NCBI RefSeq assembly: GCF_016801985.1
Contig: NZ_JAEVLS010000008.1
Span: forward strand, 248,001-312,000
DNA from: Steroidobacter gossypii
GTDB lineage: Bacteria; Pseudomonadota; Gammaproteobacteria; Steroidobacterales; Steroidobacteraceae
DNA length: 64,000 nt
Direction: 5' to 3'
Positions 36,111 to 48,850 of this stretch are shown one piece after another (within the stretch, counting starts at the first letter, position 1; each line of letters begins with the position of its first letter). The notes beneath the pieces are model-generated. The model saw only the letters and a program-made list of their open reading frames with translations. It made no database searches and was not told the DNA's origin. Both the position numbers and the translations under genes were made by a program.

Positions 36111-37019
36111 ATGCCGAGTTTCCTGTCCGCCGTCTCTGCCCTGCGAGCCGCTGCCGAGCCCACCCGGCTGCGGCTGCTCGCGCTGTTGGCGCGGGCGGAG
36201 CTGACGGTCGGCGAGATTTGCGAGGTCATCGGCCAGAGTCAGCCGCGCGTGTCGCGCCATCTGAAGCTGCTGGTCGACGCCGGCTTACTAGATCGATTTC
36301 GCGAGCAACTCTGGGTCTACTACCGCGCGCCTGCTTCGGGAGAAGGGCGTGAGGCAGTCGCGCAGTTGCTGGCGTTGGTCGATGACCATGACGATGTCCT
36401 GCGTCGTGACCGCCGTCGCATGGAGGAAGTCATCGCCGAGCGCGGTCGCCAAGCTGCCGATCATCTCGCCGAGATCAATCCGCCGAAAACATCCGATGTC
36501 ATCGACTCGACCATCGTCGAGGAGCTTGCGAGCGAACCCATCGGCGCATTGCTCGACGTAGGCACGGGCGCCGGGCACATGTTGCAACTTCTGGGTGCGA
36601 AGGCCACGCGAGCTGTCGGCGTGGATATCTCCAGCGACGCACTCCGCCTCGCGCGAACGAAGGTGCATGGCGCTGGCCTGAGTCACTGCGAGTTACAGCG
36701 CGGCGACATGTATGACTTGCCTTTTTCGGCGCCCCTGTTCGACACAGTCGTCGCTGACCGCGTGCTCTCCGGAGCCGAGCGTCCACTGGCGGCGCTGGCG
36801 GAAATCGCACGAACACTCAAGCACGGTGGCCGCGCCCTCGTCATCGAGGACTTCGATTTGTTGGGCGCGGCGTCCACCACGAATCCCATCTCCACCCTGC
36901 GCGAATGGTTCGCCAAAGCAGGGTTGGACGTCTCCCGTGTGCGACCGGTGGATACCGAAGCAGGGCATCTGCTGGTGGCCCTCGGTCGGCGCGTGGCGCG
37001 CAGCACGGCGGCGGCATAA
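36111..37019 (+). CDS. sahR: ArsR-family regulator fused to a SAM-dependent methyltransferase domain (SahR-like)
   Basis: 302 residues from the ATG at 36111; the longer frame starts inside the operator region. Residues about 1-80 form an ArsR winged helix (recognition helix in GQSQPRVSRHLKLL, residues 41-54) and about 130-300 a class-I methyltransferase fold with LLDVGTGAGHM. SahR proteins of proteobacteria combine these domains, sense S-adenosylhomocysteine and regulate methionine-cycle genes. The gene sits directly upstream of metF and metH and behind a GATATC palindrome. The SahR identity is inferred from architecture, operator and neighbours; some ArsR-methyltransferase fusions have other ligands. 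Confidence 0.82.
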   Translation: MPSFLSAVSALRAAAEPTRLRLLALLARAELTVGEICEVIGQSQPRVSRHLKLLVDAGLLDRFREQLWVYYRAPASGEGREAVAQLLALVDDHDDVLRRDRRRMEEVIAERGRQAADHLAEINPPKTSDVIDSTIVEELASEPIGALLDVGTGAGHMLQLLGAKATRAVGVDISSDALRLARTKVHGAGLSHCELQRGDMYDLPFSAPLFDTVVADRVLSGAERPLAALAEIARTLKHGGRALVIEDFDLLGAASTTNPISTLREWFAKAGLDVSRVRPVDTEAGHLLVALGRRVARSTAAA

Positions 37020-37030
37020 CGTCGCCCTCA

Positions 37031-37058
37031 TAGTCATTAGTCACCAGTCACCAGTCAC
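37031..37058 (+). repeat. Heptad repeat tract upstream of metF
   Basis: TAGTCAT-TAGTCAC-CAGTCAC-CAGTCAC: four 7-base units ending 12 bases before the metF ATG. Same family as the tracts before gatA and scoB. Confidence 0.55.
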
Positions 37059-37070
37059 TTCGAGACATTT

Positions 37071-37994
37071 ATGTCAGTAGAAAAACTCAAGGACCAGATT
37101 GGCAACGGCCTGGCCAAGCTGCGCAACCGACCCACGGTGTCGTTCGAGTTTTTCCCGCCCAAAGACGAGGCGATGGAGCAGACACTGTGGGAATCGGTGG
37201 AGCGCCTTGCGCCGTTGCAGCCGCGCTTCGTTTCTGTGACTTACGGCGCCGATGGCTCGACACGCACGCGTACTCACAACATCGTGACGAAGGTGCAGAA
37301 GAACACCGGGCTGACCGCGGCGCCTCATCTGACCTGTGTTGGCGCGCCCCGCGAAGAGATATTGGATATCGCGCGTGACTACTGGGCCAACGGCATTCGT
37401 CACATCGTCGCTCTGCGCGGCGATCCGCCGCAGGGCACGACCAAATACGTGCCGCACCCCGCAGGATTCGCCTATGCGGTCGATCTGGTGAAGGGGTTGA
37501 GGTCGGTGGCCGATTTCGATATCTCGGTGGCCACGTATCCCGAGCCGCATCCGGAATCGCCGAGTCCCGATTTCGAGCTGACGAATCTCAAAGCGAAGAT
37601 CGACGCCGGCGCGGACCGCGCCATCACTCAGTTCTTTTTCGACACCAGCTTGTTCCTGAAATTTCGGGATCGCTGCGCCGCCGCCGGCATCAAAGCCAGC
37701 ATCGTGCCCGGCATTTTGCCGATCACGCGTTTCCCTCAGATGCTGCGCATGGCGCAGCGCTGTGGCGCAAGCGTGCCCGACTGGCTCGAACATCGCTTCG
37801 ACGGCCTGGACGACGATGCCGACACGCGCCGCCTGATCGCGGCGGCCGTCGCCATCGAACAGGTGCAGGAACTGCAGAAGCACGGCGTCGAGGAGTTCCA
37901 CTTCTACACGCTGAATCGCGCCGAGCTGAGCTATGCCATCTGTCACGCCCTGGGCGTGCGGCCGGTGCTGGCCCAGGCCGCCGCCGCAGGCTGA
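37071..37994 (+). CDS. metF: Methylenetetrahydrofolate reductase
   Basis: 307 residues, the bacterial length. MetF reduces methylene-THF to methyl-THF with FAD, supplying the methyl group for MetH. Family blocks seen are VSFEFFPPKDEAME (folate/FAD site), RHIVALRGDPPQG, DRAITQFFFD and the C-terminal HFYTLNRAELSYAICHALG. It is the middle gene of sahR-metF-metH, 60 bases before metH. Confidence 0.96.
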   Translation: MSVEKLKDQIGNGLAKLRNRPTVSFEFFPPKDEAMEQTLWESVERLAPLQPRFVSVTYGADGSTRTRTHNIVTKVQKNTGLTAAPHLTCVGAPREEILDIARDYWANGIRHIVALRGDPPQGTTKYVPHPAGFAYAVDLVKGLRSVADFDISVATYPEPHPESPSPDFELTNLKAKIDAGADRAITQFFFDTSLFLKFRDRCAAAGIKASIVPGILPITRFPQMLRMAQRCGASVPDWLEHRFDGLDDDADTRRLIAAAVAIEQVQELQKHGVEEFHFYTLNRAELSYAICHALGVRPVLAQAAAAG

Positions 37995-38054
37995 CCCGGG
38001 TCGCCGCGGGCTGATCACGATCTTTACGTGCCGTCTCAAAAACGAGTGAACGAC

Positions 38055-41774
<3,720 letters not shown>

Positions 41775-42901
41775 AGCAATCTCGGGGCGCCGCGCTCACG
41801 GCGCGGCGCCAGCGAGAACGGTCGCTCGATCAGCAGGAACAGCAGCGACGACGCGACCAGGGTGAGCGCGAACATGACCGGCAGCAGCGCCCAGAATAGC
41901 GCCGGTTGATCGCCCTTCGGCGGCGCGAGTTTCGACAGCAGCAGGAAGCCGCCTTTGAGCGCGAGCCCGTGCAGTAAATAGTACGAGTAGCTCATGTTTC
42001 CCAGCCAGCGCAGCGGCGTCCATCCGAATGCCGCTGGCAGCCAGTCTCGAGGCGCACGAAAACACGCCAGGCACAGCACAAAAAACGCCACGCAAAGTAT
42101 GCCGACCTTGACCGTAGTGCCCATGGGCTCGGGTATCGGCAATAACATGCTCATCAGTCCCAAGATCAGTGCCACGAGGCCAGCGGTGCTGGAGAGGCGC
42201 AGCCGGCTATGCTCGAGCGCCTCGAACAGCACGATGCCGGCGACGAACATCAGCAGATGGATTCGGCCGTTCTGAATGCCGATGGCGCAGAGCGCCGCCA
42301 GGATGAGAAAAAACGAGGTGCGCCAGGCGGAGCTGCGAGTGCGCAGCTTGAAAACCGCGATCAGCACCGGGATCAGCAGGTAATAAAACAACTCGTAGCT
42401 CAACGACCACGCCACCGTGATCATGGGCTGAATCGGTACCAATCCTGGCAACAACAGAAAGTTTTGTAATAGATACAGCGCGCCCGCGGCCGGCTGTTCC
42501 GGAATCTTGCTTTCCGCCGGGAAGGCGAAGGAGAGTGCGATGTACACCACGAACACTGCGGAAAACGCTGGATACAGACGCTCCACCCGGCGCAGCATGA
42601 ATGGCAGGAACGCCTGATGTCTCGACAACAGCGAGCCGTAGATCAAGTAGCCGCTGAGCACGAAGAATAGATCGACGCCACTTTGGCCGATTACCGCGAG
42701 TGCGTGGCACAGAGCGATCAGTGGGCCGTCTTCGGCGATCCAGGGGCGCACCAGATCGGCGTAATGCACGAAGAACACCAGGAGCACGGCGAAGCCGCGC
42801 AGACCCTCCATCGGGCGAACGTTATTTTTGCTGCCGCCGCGAGCCAGTTCGAACTTGTTCGCTAAGCTCTGAAAGAACAAATGAGCCACCCGCAACGACA
42901 A

Positions 42902-43241
42902 ACGGCGCGGAATCTACCCTTGCCGGTTCGGTTCTGTGTCGTGGTGTGCGTTGTATGGCGAAGTCGAGATTCGCGCAATGTGTCTGCGGTAACCAACCTA
43001 TAGCTTTTTCAAACGCGTATTGACACATCGAGCAGTCTGATGGCCGCCGCTGGCGCGCAGGCGCCGCCGCCGAGGTGCGAAGCCCGACACGGCCCGGGCC
43101 GGGCGGTGATGCACTTATGTGGTCCCCGCAGAGAGGGCCCGGTGCTGTGCGTCATCGACGCAGGTACAATACCGACGGGTCACATGACGCCGGCCCGTCG
43201 CGAGAAATGGGCCGATTCACAGGCGATATCCGAGCAATTCT
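42902..43241. other. 340-bp divergent spacer before scoA
   Basis: No gene is evident. It contains GC-rich self-complementary stretches near 43044-43110 and a TACAAT at 43165-43170 that could be a scoA -10 box, without a clear -35. No cobalamin or SAM riboswitch pattern is seen. Confidence 0.4.
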
Positions 43242-43958
43242 ATGACAAATGCATCGAAGGTGTATCCGAGCGCCCAAGCGGCTCTCGAGGGGGTGGTACG
43301 CGATGGGATCACCATCATGTCCGGTGGCTTCGGCCTGTGCGGCATCCCGGAGAATCTGATCCTGGCCCTGCGCGACTCCGGAGTGAAAGGCTTGACGGTG
43401 GTCTCCAACAACGCCGGTGTCGACGATTTCGGGCTGGGCATGCTGCTCAAGACCCGGCAGATCAAGAAGATGATTTCCTCCTACGTGGGTGAGAACAAAG
43501 AATTCGAGCGGCAATTCCTCGCCGGCGAGCTCGAGCTGGAATTCAACCCGCAGGGCACGCTCGCCGAACGGATTCGCGCCGGCGGCGCCGGCATCTTCGG
43601 CTTCTACACCCGCACCGGCGCGGGCACGCTGGTCGCCGAAGGCAAGGAGTCGCGCGTCGTCCACGGCGACACCTACATCCTGGAGACTGGCCTGACCGCC
43701 GACGTGTCCATCGTCAAGGCATGGAAGGGCGACACCGAAGGCAATCTCATCTATCGCAAGACCGCTCGCAATTTCAATCCGATGATGGCGACCGCCGGAC
43801 GCGTGACCATCGCCGAGGTGGAGGAACTGGTCGAGGCGGGCACGCTCGACCCGGACCAGATTCATACGCCGGGCATTTTCGTCCAGCGCATCGTCAAGGG
43901 CACCGACTACGTCAAGCGCATCGAACAGCGCACGGTTCGCAAGCGCTCCGCGGCTTGA
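43242..43958 (+). CDS. scoA: 3-oxoacid CoA-transferase subunit A
   Basis: 238 residues of the class-I CoA-transferase alpha subunit. The N-terminal signature SGGFGLCGIPENLI (residues 27-40) is the CoA-transferase 1 pattern. With ScoB it transfers CoA from succinyl-CoA to acetoacetate (or a related 3-oxoacid), giving acetoacetyl-CoA. scoB follows 47 bases downstream. The window also encodes an AMP-forming acetoacetyl-CoA synthetase and a thiolase, so acetoacetate activation appears doubly provided. Confidence 0.93.
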   Translation: MTNASKVYPSAQAALEGVVRDGITIMSGGFGLCGIPENLILALRDSGVKGLTVVSNNAGVDDFGLGMLLKTRQIKKMISSYVGENKEFERQFLAGELELEFNPQGTLAERIRAGGAGIFGFYTRTGAGTLVAEGKESRVVHGDTYILETGLTADVSIVKAWKGDTEGNLIYRKTARNFNPMMATAGRVTIAEVEELVEAGTLDPDQIHTPGIFVQRIVKGTDYVKRIEQRTVRKRSAA

Positions 43959-43964
43959 TGCATC

Positions 43965-43987
43965 AGTAGTCGTCAATCACCAGTCAC
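43965..43987 (+). repeat. Heptad-like repeat tract upstream of scoB
   Basis: AGTAGTC-GTCAATCAC-CAGTCAC, an irregular version of the NNNGTCA units before gatA and metF, ending 18 bases before the scoB ATG. Confidence 0.4.
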
Positions 43988-44005
43988 TCTCTATCAGGTA
44001 TCACC

Positions 44006-44641
44006 ATGCCCTGGACTCGCGATCAAATGGCCGCCCGCGCGGCGCGTGAACTCAACGACGGTTTCTATGTGAATCTCGGCATCGGCATTCCGACGTTGGT
44101 GGCCAACTACATTCCCGAAGGAATGAAAGTGGTGCTGCAGTCGGAGAACGGCATGCTTGGCATGGGACCGTTTCCCTATGAAGGCGAAGAGGATCCCGAT
44201 CTGATCAACGCCGGCAAGCAGACCATCACCGAGCTGCCCATCTCTTCGTATTTCTCCTCCGCCGACAGCTTCGGAATGATCCGCGGCGGGCACATCGACC
44301 TGTCCATCCTGGGCGGCATGGAAGTTTCCTCCGACGGCGATCTGGCCAATTGGATGGTGCCGGGCAAGATGGTCAAGGGTATGGGCGGCGCCATGGACCT
44401 GGTCGCAGGCGTCAAGCGCGTGGTGGTGGTGATGGAGCACACCTCGAAGGACGGCTCGCCCAAGTTCAAGCCGAAGTGCGATCTGCCGCTGACGGGGGCG
44501 AATGTGGTGGACATGCTGGTCACCGACCTGGCGGTGTTTGCCCGCCCGGACCGCAAGTCGCCCTTCAAGTTGATTGAGCTTGCGCCGGGAGTGACGGCGG
44601 AGGAAGTGAAGGCCAAGACTTCAGCGGAGTATCAGCGTTAG
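44006..44641 (+). CDS. scoB: 3-oxoacid CoA-transferase subunit B
   Basis: 211 residues of the class-I CoA-transferase beta subunit. The catalytic glutamate that forms the CoA thioester is E47 in [11 protein letters not shown], the CoA-transferase 2 signature. The later [15 protein letters not shown] block is typical. It pairs with the upstream scoA. A heptad-like tract precedes it. Confidence 0.94.
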   Translation: MPWTRDQMAARAARELNDGFYVNLGIGIPTLVANYIPEGMKVVLQSENGMLGMGPFPYEGEEDPDLINAGKQTITELPISSYFSSADSFGMIRGGHIDLSILGGMEVSSDGDLANWMVPGKMVKGMGGAMDLVAGVKRVVVVMEHTSKDGSPKFKPKCDLPLTGANVVDMLVTDLAVFARPDRKSPFKLIELAPGVTAEEVKAKTSAEYQR

Positions 44642-44651
44642 GCTTGCTACG

Positions 44652-44670
44652 AGGCCGGAAGAACCCACCC
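44652..44670 (+). repeat. Short dispersed motif, copy 2, and tandem decamer
   Basis: AGGCCGGAAGAACCCACCC resembles the motif at 19542-19560, again just after a stop codon. It is followed by a tandem decamer CCCGTGCACG twice at 44681-44700. No gene lies in 44642-44801, but arms CCAGAGG (44727-44733) and CCTCTGG (44774-44780) can pair around an inner CCGCT/AGCGG hairpin (44755-44767). Confidence 0.35.
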
Positions 44671-44801
44671 CTGACCCACGCCCGTGCACGCCCGTGCACG
44701 GGAGGGGGAATTGAAGTTTACGTTCTCCAGAGGGGCCGATCTCGTAACAACGCGCCGCTTTTAGCGGAGCTCACCTCTGGGGAAAAAAACACGCTGTGAC
44801 A

Positions 44802-47800
44802 TCACGCGGTGGGGGCACGTTCCAACAACGACAAGGCGGCGTCGATCGCCGGAATCAGGGCAACGGCATCCATTCGATAGCAGCGTTGCTTCAGCGACTC
44901 CAACTGCGGGCGAGTCTCCGCGGTGATGACATTCTCACCTACGTCGGCGAGCACGCGAGCCCGGTCGACTTGCAAATCCGTGGGCGGCAGCGGCTCGCCG
45001 GCCGTGTAAGCAGCGAGGTCGTTTGCGTAGCGGCGAGCGGCCGGCCAGGCGCTCTGTTCGATGCTCACTTCGATTGCGTGATGATAGAACTCGAAATAGC
45101 TATGGCTCACGCATCCTGCTGCCAGCAGCGCTTCACCTTCCGACAAGGCGGCGGCGCGCAGCGCCGGATCCGGCGTCAGGCGAGCCAATATTCCGAGTAG
45201 GGAAGCGCCACAGTACGACATTCCCATCTCACGGCTGAGCTGCAAGCCTTCCTCGACCAGCCGCAGACCTTCGCTGCGGCTCTCCGGGCTCAACAGACAG
45301 CTCGCCACGATCCCAAGACACTCCGCAACGAAACGGCGCGCGCCCAGTTGCTTGGCAAGTTGCAGCGCTTGTTTCGCCAGCGTGCAACGCTCTTCGTACT
45401 TGGCCTGCAGTATCAACCCCGACGTGAGACACAGCACCGAGATCAACTCGCTGCGCAAATCGCCAACCCGCCGAGCAATCTCCAGCGCTTCCTGCAGGCT
45501 TGCGCGGCCCGCGGCCGCGTCGCCGCAGTAGACCTGCGTGATGCCAAGCATAGGGAGATTCGCCAGCAGCACGCCGATCAAACCATGCTGCCGACCTTGG
45601 TTCACACACTGCAGGAAATGTTTCCGGGCGGTGAGCATGTTGCCGCGCTGATAATGCGCGTCGCCGAGTCCGCCAAGAGCTCGCGCCAGTTCCAAAGGCG
45701 TGTTCGCCTGTTGTGCGTATTCGAATGCAGTCTGATGCGCTTGCAGACATGCATCGAAGCGACCGAGTGGGAAACAGAGATTGCCGTGTAACGTGCTCAT
45801 GCGAGCGCGCGTTTGCGCGTCTGCTGCTTCGCCAAGCGCACTTTGCGCTCGCTCCAATGCATCCAGCGCTTCTTCGTACCGGTCCATCACACGCAAAGCG
45901 GAAGCGATGCCAAACCAGGCGGCTCCATGGCCGTTCTGGTCGATCGCGAAATCCAAGGCTTCGCGATAGGCAGCCAGTGCGTCGTGCGTTCGCCCGAGAT
46001 GCAGCAACAGCTCACCTAGCAACAAGCTCGTCTTGTGCAGCATCAAAGGCTCGCGTGCGACAGCGCTGGCCTTGTTCGCTAGATTCAGAGCATTTTCATA
46101 ACGAAGCGAACTGCGCTCAGCCTCGGCAGCCTGGATATACGCAGCGGCCGCGCCTTCATCATCGGCCGCGGCGAGATGCTCGGCATGCAGCGAGAGGTCC
46201 CTGGTTGCAAACCACTCGGCAGCGACACGATGCAGAGCGCGTCGCTGCGACTTCAGCGTCGACTCATAGATCGCATCCCTGAACAATGCGTGCGCGAACT
46301 CCAGCTCGATGCCGTCGCTGCGGACGAGGGTGGTCGCGACCAGTTTCTCCGGCTCGTAACCTTCGTCTTCGATCATCTTACGCACGATGTCCAGTTCGGT
46401 TCGCTGGCCAAGCACGGCGGCGGCTTCGAGCGCGAGATGGTCCTGCGCGGACAAGCTGTCCGCCCGCGACAGCACCAACGAGCGCACCGATCCAGGCAAT
46501 GTATGTTGCCCGCCGCTGGCCGAGCGCAGCAGCTGATCGAGAAACAACGGATAGCCCTCGGCGCGCACGATACATTCCTGAATCGTCGTGCTCGACAGCT
46601 CCGGATAATGAGCCGCCAGCTCCTGAGCTTCATCTTCAGCAAGCGGCGCCAGATCGACGGTCGTGACCGGGCAGCCGCGAGCCCGCGCGCGCCAACTGGC
46701 GCTGATCGGATCGCCCTCGGGGCGCGTCGTCATGATGAACAGGATCTGACAGTTCGCCACCACGGCCGCGATCTCTCCGAGACGAGCGAGCTCGTCGGTG
46801 TCGGCCCAATGCACGTCCTCGACCACCAGCATCTGCGGCGAGCGCTGCGCTGCTGCTTCGATGATCTGTGCCAAGGCCAAAGTGCGACCGCGCTGGCGCG
46901 TGGCGACTTCCATGGCTTTCTCGAGCGCCGCGAGCTCGGAATCGAGCGGGGCATTGATCAAGTCGCTCAGGAAAATGATCTGGTCGATGCTGCCGCCGCG
47001 CGTCGCGGCCATTCGGTGCACGGCCGCCTTGCGCTCGGCTGCTGACGCGTCGGCGCGTATGCCGAGCAGACTCAGCGCAAGCATCGTGATCGGTCGCCGG
47101 CCAGGCGACTGGCCGAAGTCGAATATTTGCGCCGAATGCACGCCCACCCCACGTTCGACAGCGGCGCTTCGTACCGCATCCACGAGTCGCGTCTTGCCGA
47201 TGCCCGCTTCACCACGCACCACGATGGCTCGCCCGTGCCGACTCGAAGTGCATCGGTCCAGCGATGCAAGAATCATTGCAAGCTCGGGCCGTCGGCCCAC
47301 GAACGGCTGAGATGTGACGCCACTTTCGACGCCCATCGCATTCAGCGACCAGGCATTCACCGGTTCGGAAAGTGCCTGCAGGGCGGCGCCCACGCGTTGC
47401 GTCGTGACGCGCTCGCCAAGCGATTGGCGAATCTCTTCAGAGATCAAAACTTCGCCATCCTGTGCTTGAGCTGCGAGGATGTGAGCTTCGTGGGTGGGTC
47501 GTCCGCTCAATGGAAACACTTCGCTGCCGCACAGCACCTGCCCTTGGGCGATTCCGATGCGCAAGGCAAGCGGGGCGACCACCGGCCACGGCTTGGCTGT
47601 CACCATGTCACGTAACATCAGCGCAGCACGCGCGCAGCGTTCGGCCTCGTTGCCATACGAATGGGGGATGCCGAATACCGCTAAAACATTGGAGCCGACG
47701 CGGCGGTCGGTGAGCCCGCCGAATTCCTGGACGGCGCTCTGCACGCGACGTTGAAACTCATGAGACAGCAAGTGCGCTTCTTCGGGGTCGAGTCGCGCTT

Positions 47801-48755
47801 CGGTTTCCAACAAGCCTTCCAGCCGCGCCACGAGGATGGTGGCATCGCGCAGACTCGGCCTGAGCTCCTGGCGTGCGGCCGGCGTCGCCGCTTCCTCGGG
47901 TTCTTCGACCGATGATTCGCTGTCGCCGGGCTCGGCCACGGCGGCGCGACGTTTGCGCATCAGCTCGCGATAAAGCTGCTCGGTGGCTGTCTCGGGGGAA
48001 ACATCCAGCTCACGACGCAATACATCCCGGCACACTCGATACTGCCGCAATGCTTCCGCATACGAGTTACGCTTGGCTTGCAGCTCCATGATGCGCCGAT
48101 GTGCCGCTTCGTTCAGCGGTTCCAACGAGACCAGGCGCGTGCATGCCGTCAATGCGCCGTCATTGTCTTCGGCTGCCATGCACAGGTCGGTGAGGCGCTG
48201 AAGCGCTTCGCTCACTTGCTTGCGCAAGGTGCTGCGCTCGCTGCTCAGCCATTCATCGAATGCCGTGGAGCGCGCGTCGAAGCCGTCCAACAAATCGCCG
48301 CGATAATGATTGATTGCGTCTTGCAGCGAGGTGCGAGTGCCGGCCAGCAGCGAGCGTCGGAACGCTTCGATATCGCTTCGTAACAGCTGGCCGTCGACGC
48401 CCACCGATTCGGTGTCAGCCAGCAGCGCGCCTTGCGCTCCGGCAGGCAACGATTTCCTCAGCGCCGCGAGCGCCTGTCGCAAGCTGGTGCGCGCCAGCTC
48501 TTCATCGGCATCCTCCCATAGCAGCGTGGCGAGACGGTCGCGGCTGTGAGATTCGCCCGGACGCAGCGCCAGGTAGGCCAGCAGGGCGCGGCCCTTTCGC
48601 GAGGCAATACGAACCTCGCTGCCGCTGGCGTCACGGACGTGAAACGCGCCTAGAACCTGCAAAGTCAATGCATGCACGCCGACGGTCCTGGTTTTTCTTG
48701 TCGAAAGCGGCCCCGGTCGGTTCGGCCGGAGCGGAGGTCCGCCATTTTCACGCAT
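44802..48755 (-). CDS. BTAD/SARP-type regulator with degenerate cyclase domain, ATPase and TPRs
   Basis: 1317 residues. The winged helix and bacterial transcriptional activator domain occupy about 28-265. A class-III nucleotide-cyclase-like domain is at about 300-430. An AAA/STAND ATPase has Walker A GEAGIGKT (515-522) and Walker B MLVVEDVHWAD (642-652). C-terminal TPR-like repeats span about 880-1280. The cyclase is probably dead: metal-binding Asp positions read R311 (VARLEG for FxDxxG) and S355 (GSNVLAVFG for GDxxMAxFG). Such multidomain regulators bind DNA and integrate signals through the ATPase and TPR parts. A TTC38-family gene is divergent. The start (ATG 48755) is uncertain; a GTG near residue 27 is an alternative. 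Confidence 0.85.
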   Translation of the reverse strand: MRENGGPPLRPNRPGPLSTRKTRTVGVHALTLQVLGAFHVRDASGSEVRIASRKGRALLAYLALRPGESHSRDRLATLLWEDADEELARTSLRQALAALRKSLPAGAQGALLADTESVGVDGQLLRSDIEAFRRSLLAGTRTSLQDAINHYRGDLLDGFDARSTAFDEWLSSERSTLRKQVSEALQRLTDLCMAAEDNDGALTACTRLVSLEPLNEAAHRRIMELQAKRNSYAEALRQYRVCRDVLRRELDVSPETATEQLYRELMRKRRAAVAEPGDSESSVEEPEEAATPAARQELRPSLRDATILVARLEGLLETEARLDPEEAHLLSHEFQRRVQSAVQEFGGLTDRRVGSNVLAVFGIPHSYGNEAERCARAALMLRDMVTAKPWPVVAPLALRIGIAQGQVLCGSEVFPLSGRPTHEAHILAAQAQDGEVLISEEIRQSLGERVTTQRVGAALQALSEPVNAWSLNAMGVESGVTSQPFVGRRPELAMILASLDRCTSSRHGRAIVVRGEAGIGKTRLVDAVRSAAVERGVGVHSAQIFDFGQSPGRRPITMLALSLLGIRADASAAERKAAVHRMAATRGGSIDQIIFLSDLINAPLDSELAALEKAMEVATRQRGRTLALAQIIEAAAQRSPQMLVVEDVHWADTDELARLGEIAAVVANCQILFIMTTRPEGDPISASWRARARGCPVTTVDLAPLAEDEAQELAAHYPELSSTTIQECIVRAEGYPLFLDQLLRSASGGQHTLPGSVRSLVLSRADSLSAQDHLALEAAAVLGQRTELDIVRKMIEDEGYEPEKLVATTLVRSDGIELEFAHALFRDAIYESTLKSQRRALHRVAAEWFATRDLSLHAEHLAAADDEGAAAAYIQAAEAERSSLRYENALNLANKASAVAREPLMLHKTSLLLGELLLHLGRTHDALAAYREALDFAIDQNGHGAAWFGIASALRVMDRYEEALDALERAQSALGEAADAQTRARMSTLHGNLCFPLGRFDACLQAHQTAFEYAQQANTPLELARALGGLGDAHYQRGNMLTARKHFLQCVNQGRQHGLIGVLLANLPMLGITQVYCGDAAAGRASLQEALEIARRVGDLRSELISVLCLTSGLILQAKYEERCTLAKQALQLAKQLGARRFVAECLGIVASCLLSPESRSEGLRLVEEGLQLSREMGMSYCGASLLGILARLTPDPALRAAALSEGEALLAAGCVSHSYFEFYHHAIEVSIEQSAWPAARRYANDLAAYTAGEPLPPTDLQVDRARVLADVGENVITAETRPQLESLKQRCYRMDAVALIPAIDAALSLLERAPTA

Positions 48756-48850
48756 TTTTCACGGCTGTCGAGACCTTCGACTCACGAGGGCTGCGTACAA
48801 ATACCTCCTATCGGCGGGTTCACCCGTTCAGCCCGGAAGAGGAGGAAGCA

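Noticed and set aside
37020-38054. A cobalamin or SAM riboswitch near metF/metH
   Set aside because: The spacers are short and show only heptad repeats or plain sequence; no riboswitch core was found, and SahR-type control explains the operon.
42902-43241. Hairpin-rich spacer before scoA as a cobalamin riboswitch
   Set aside because: Only a vague match to a short GCCCG stretch; the characteristic box and overall layout are missing.
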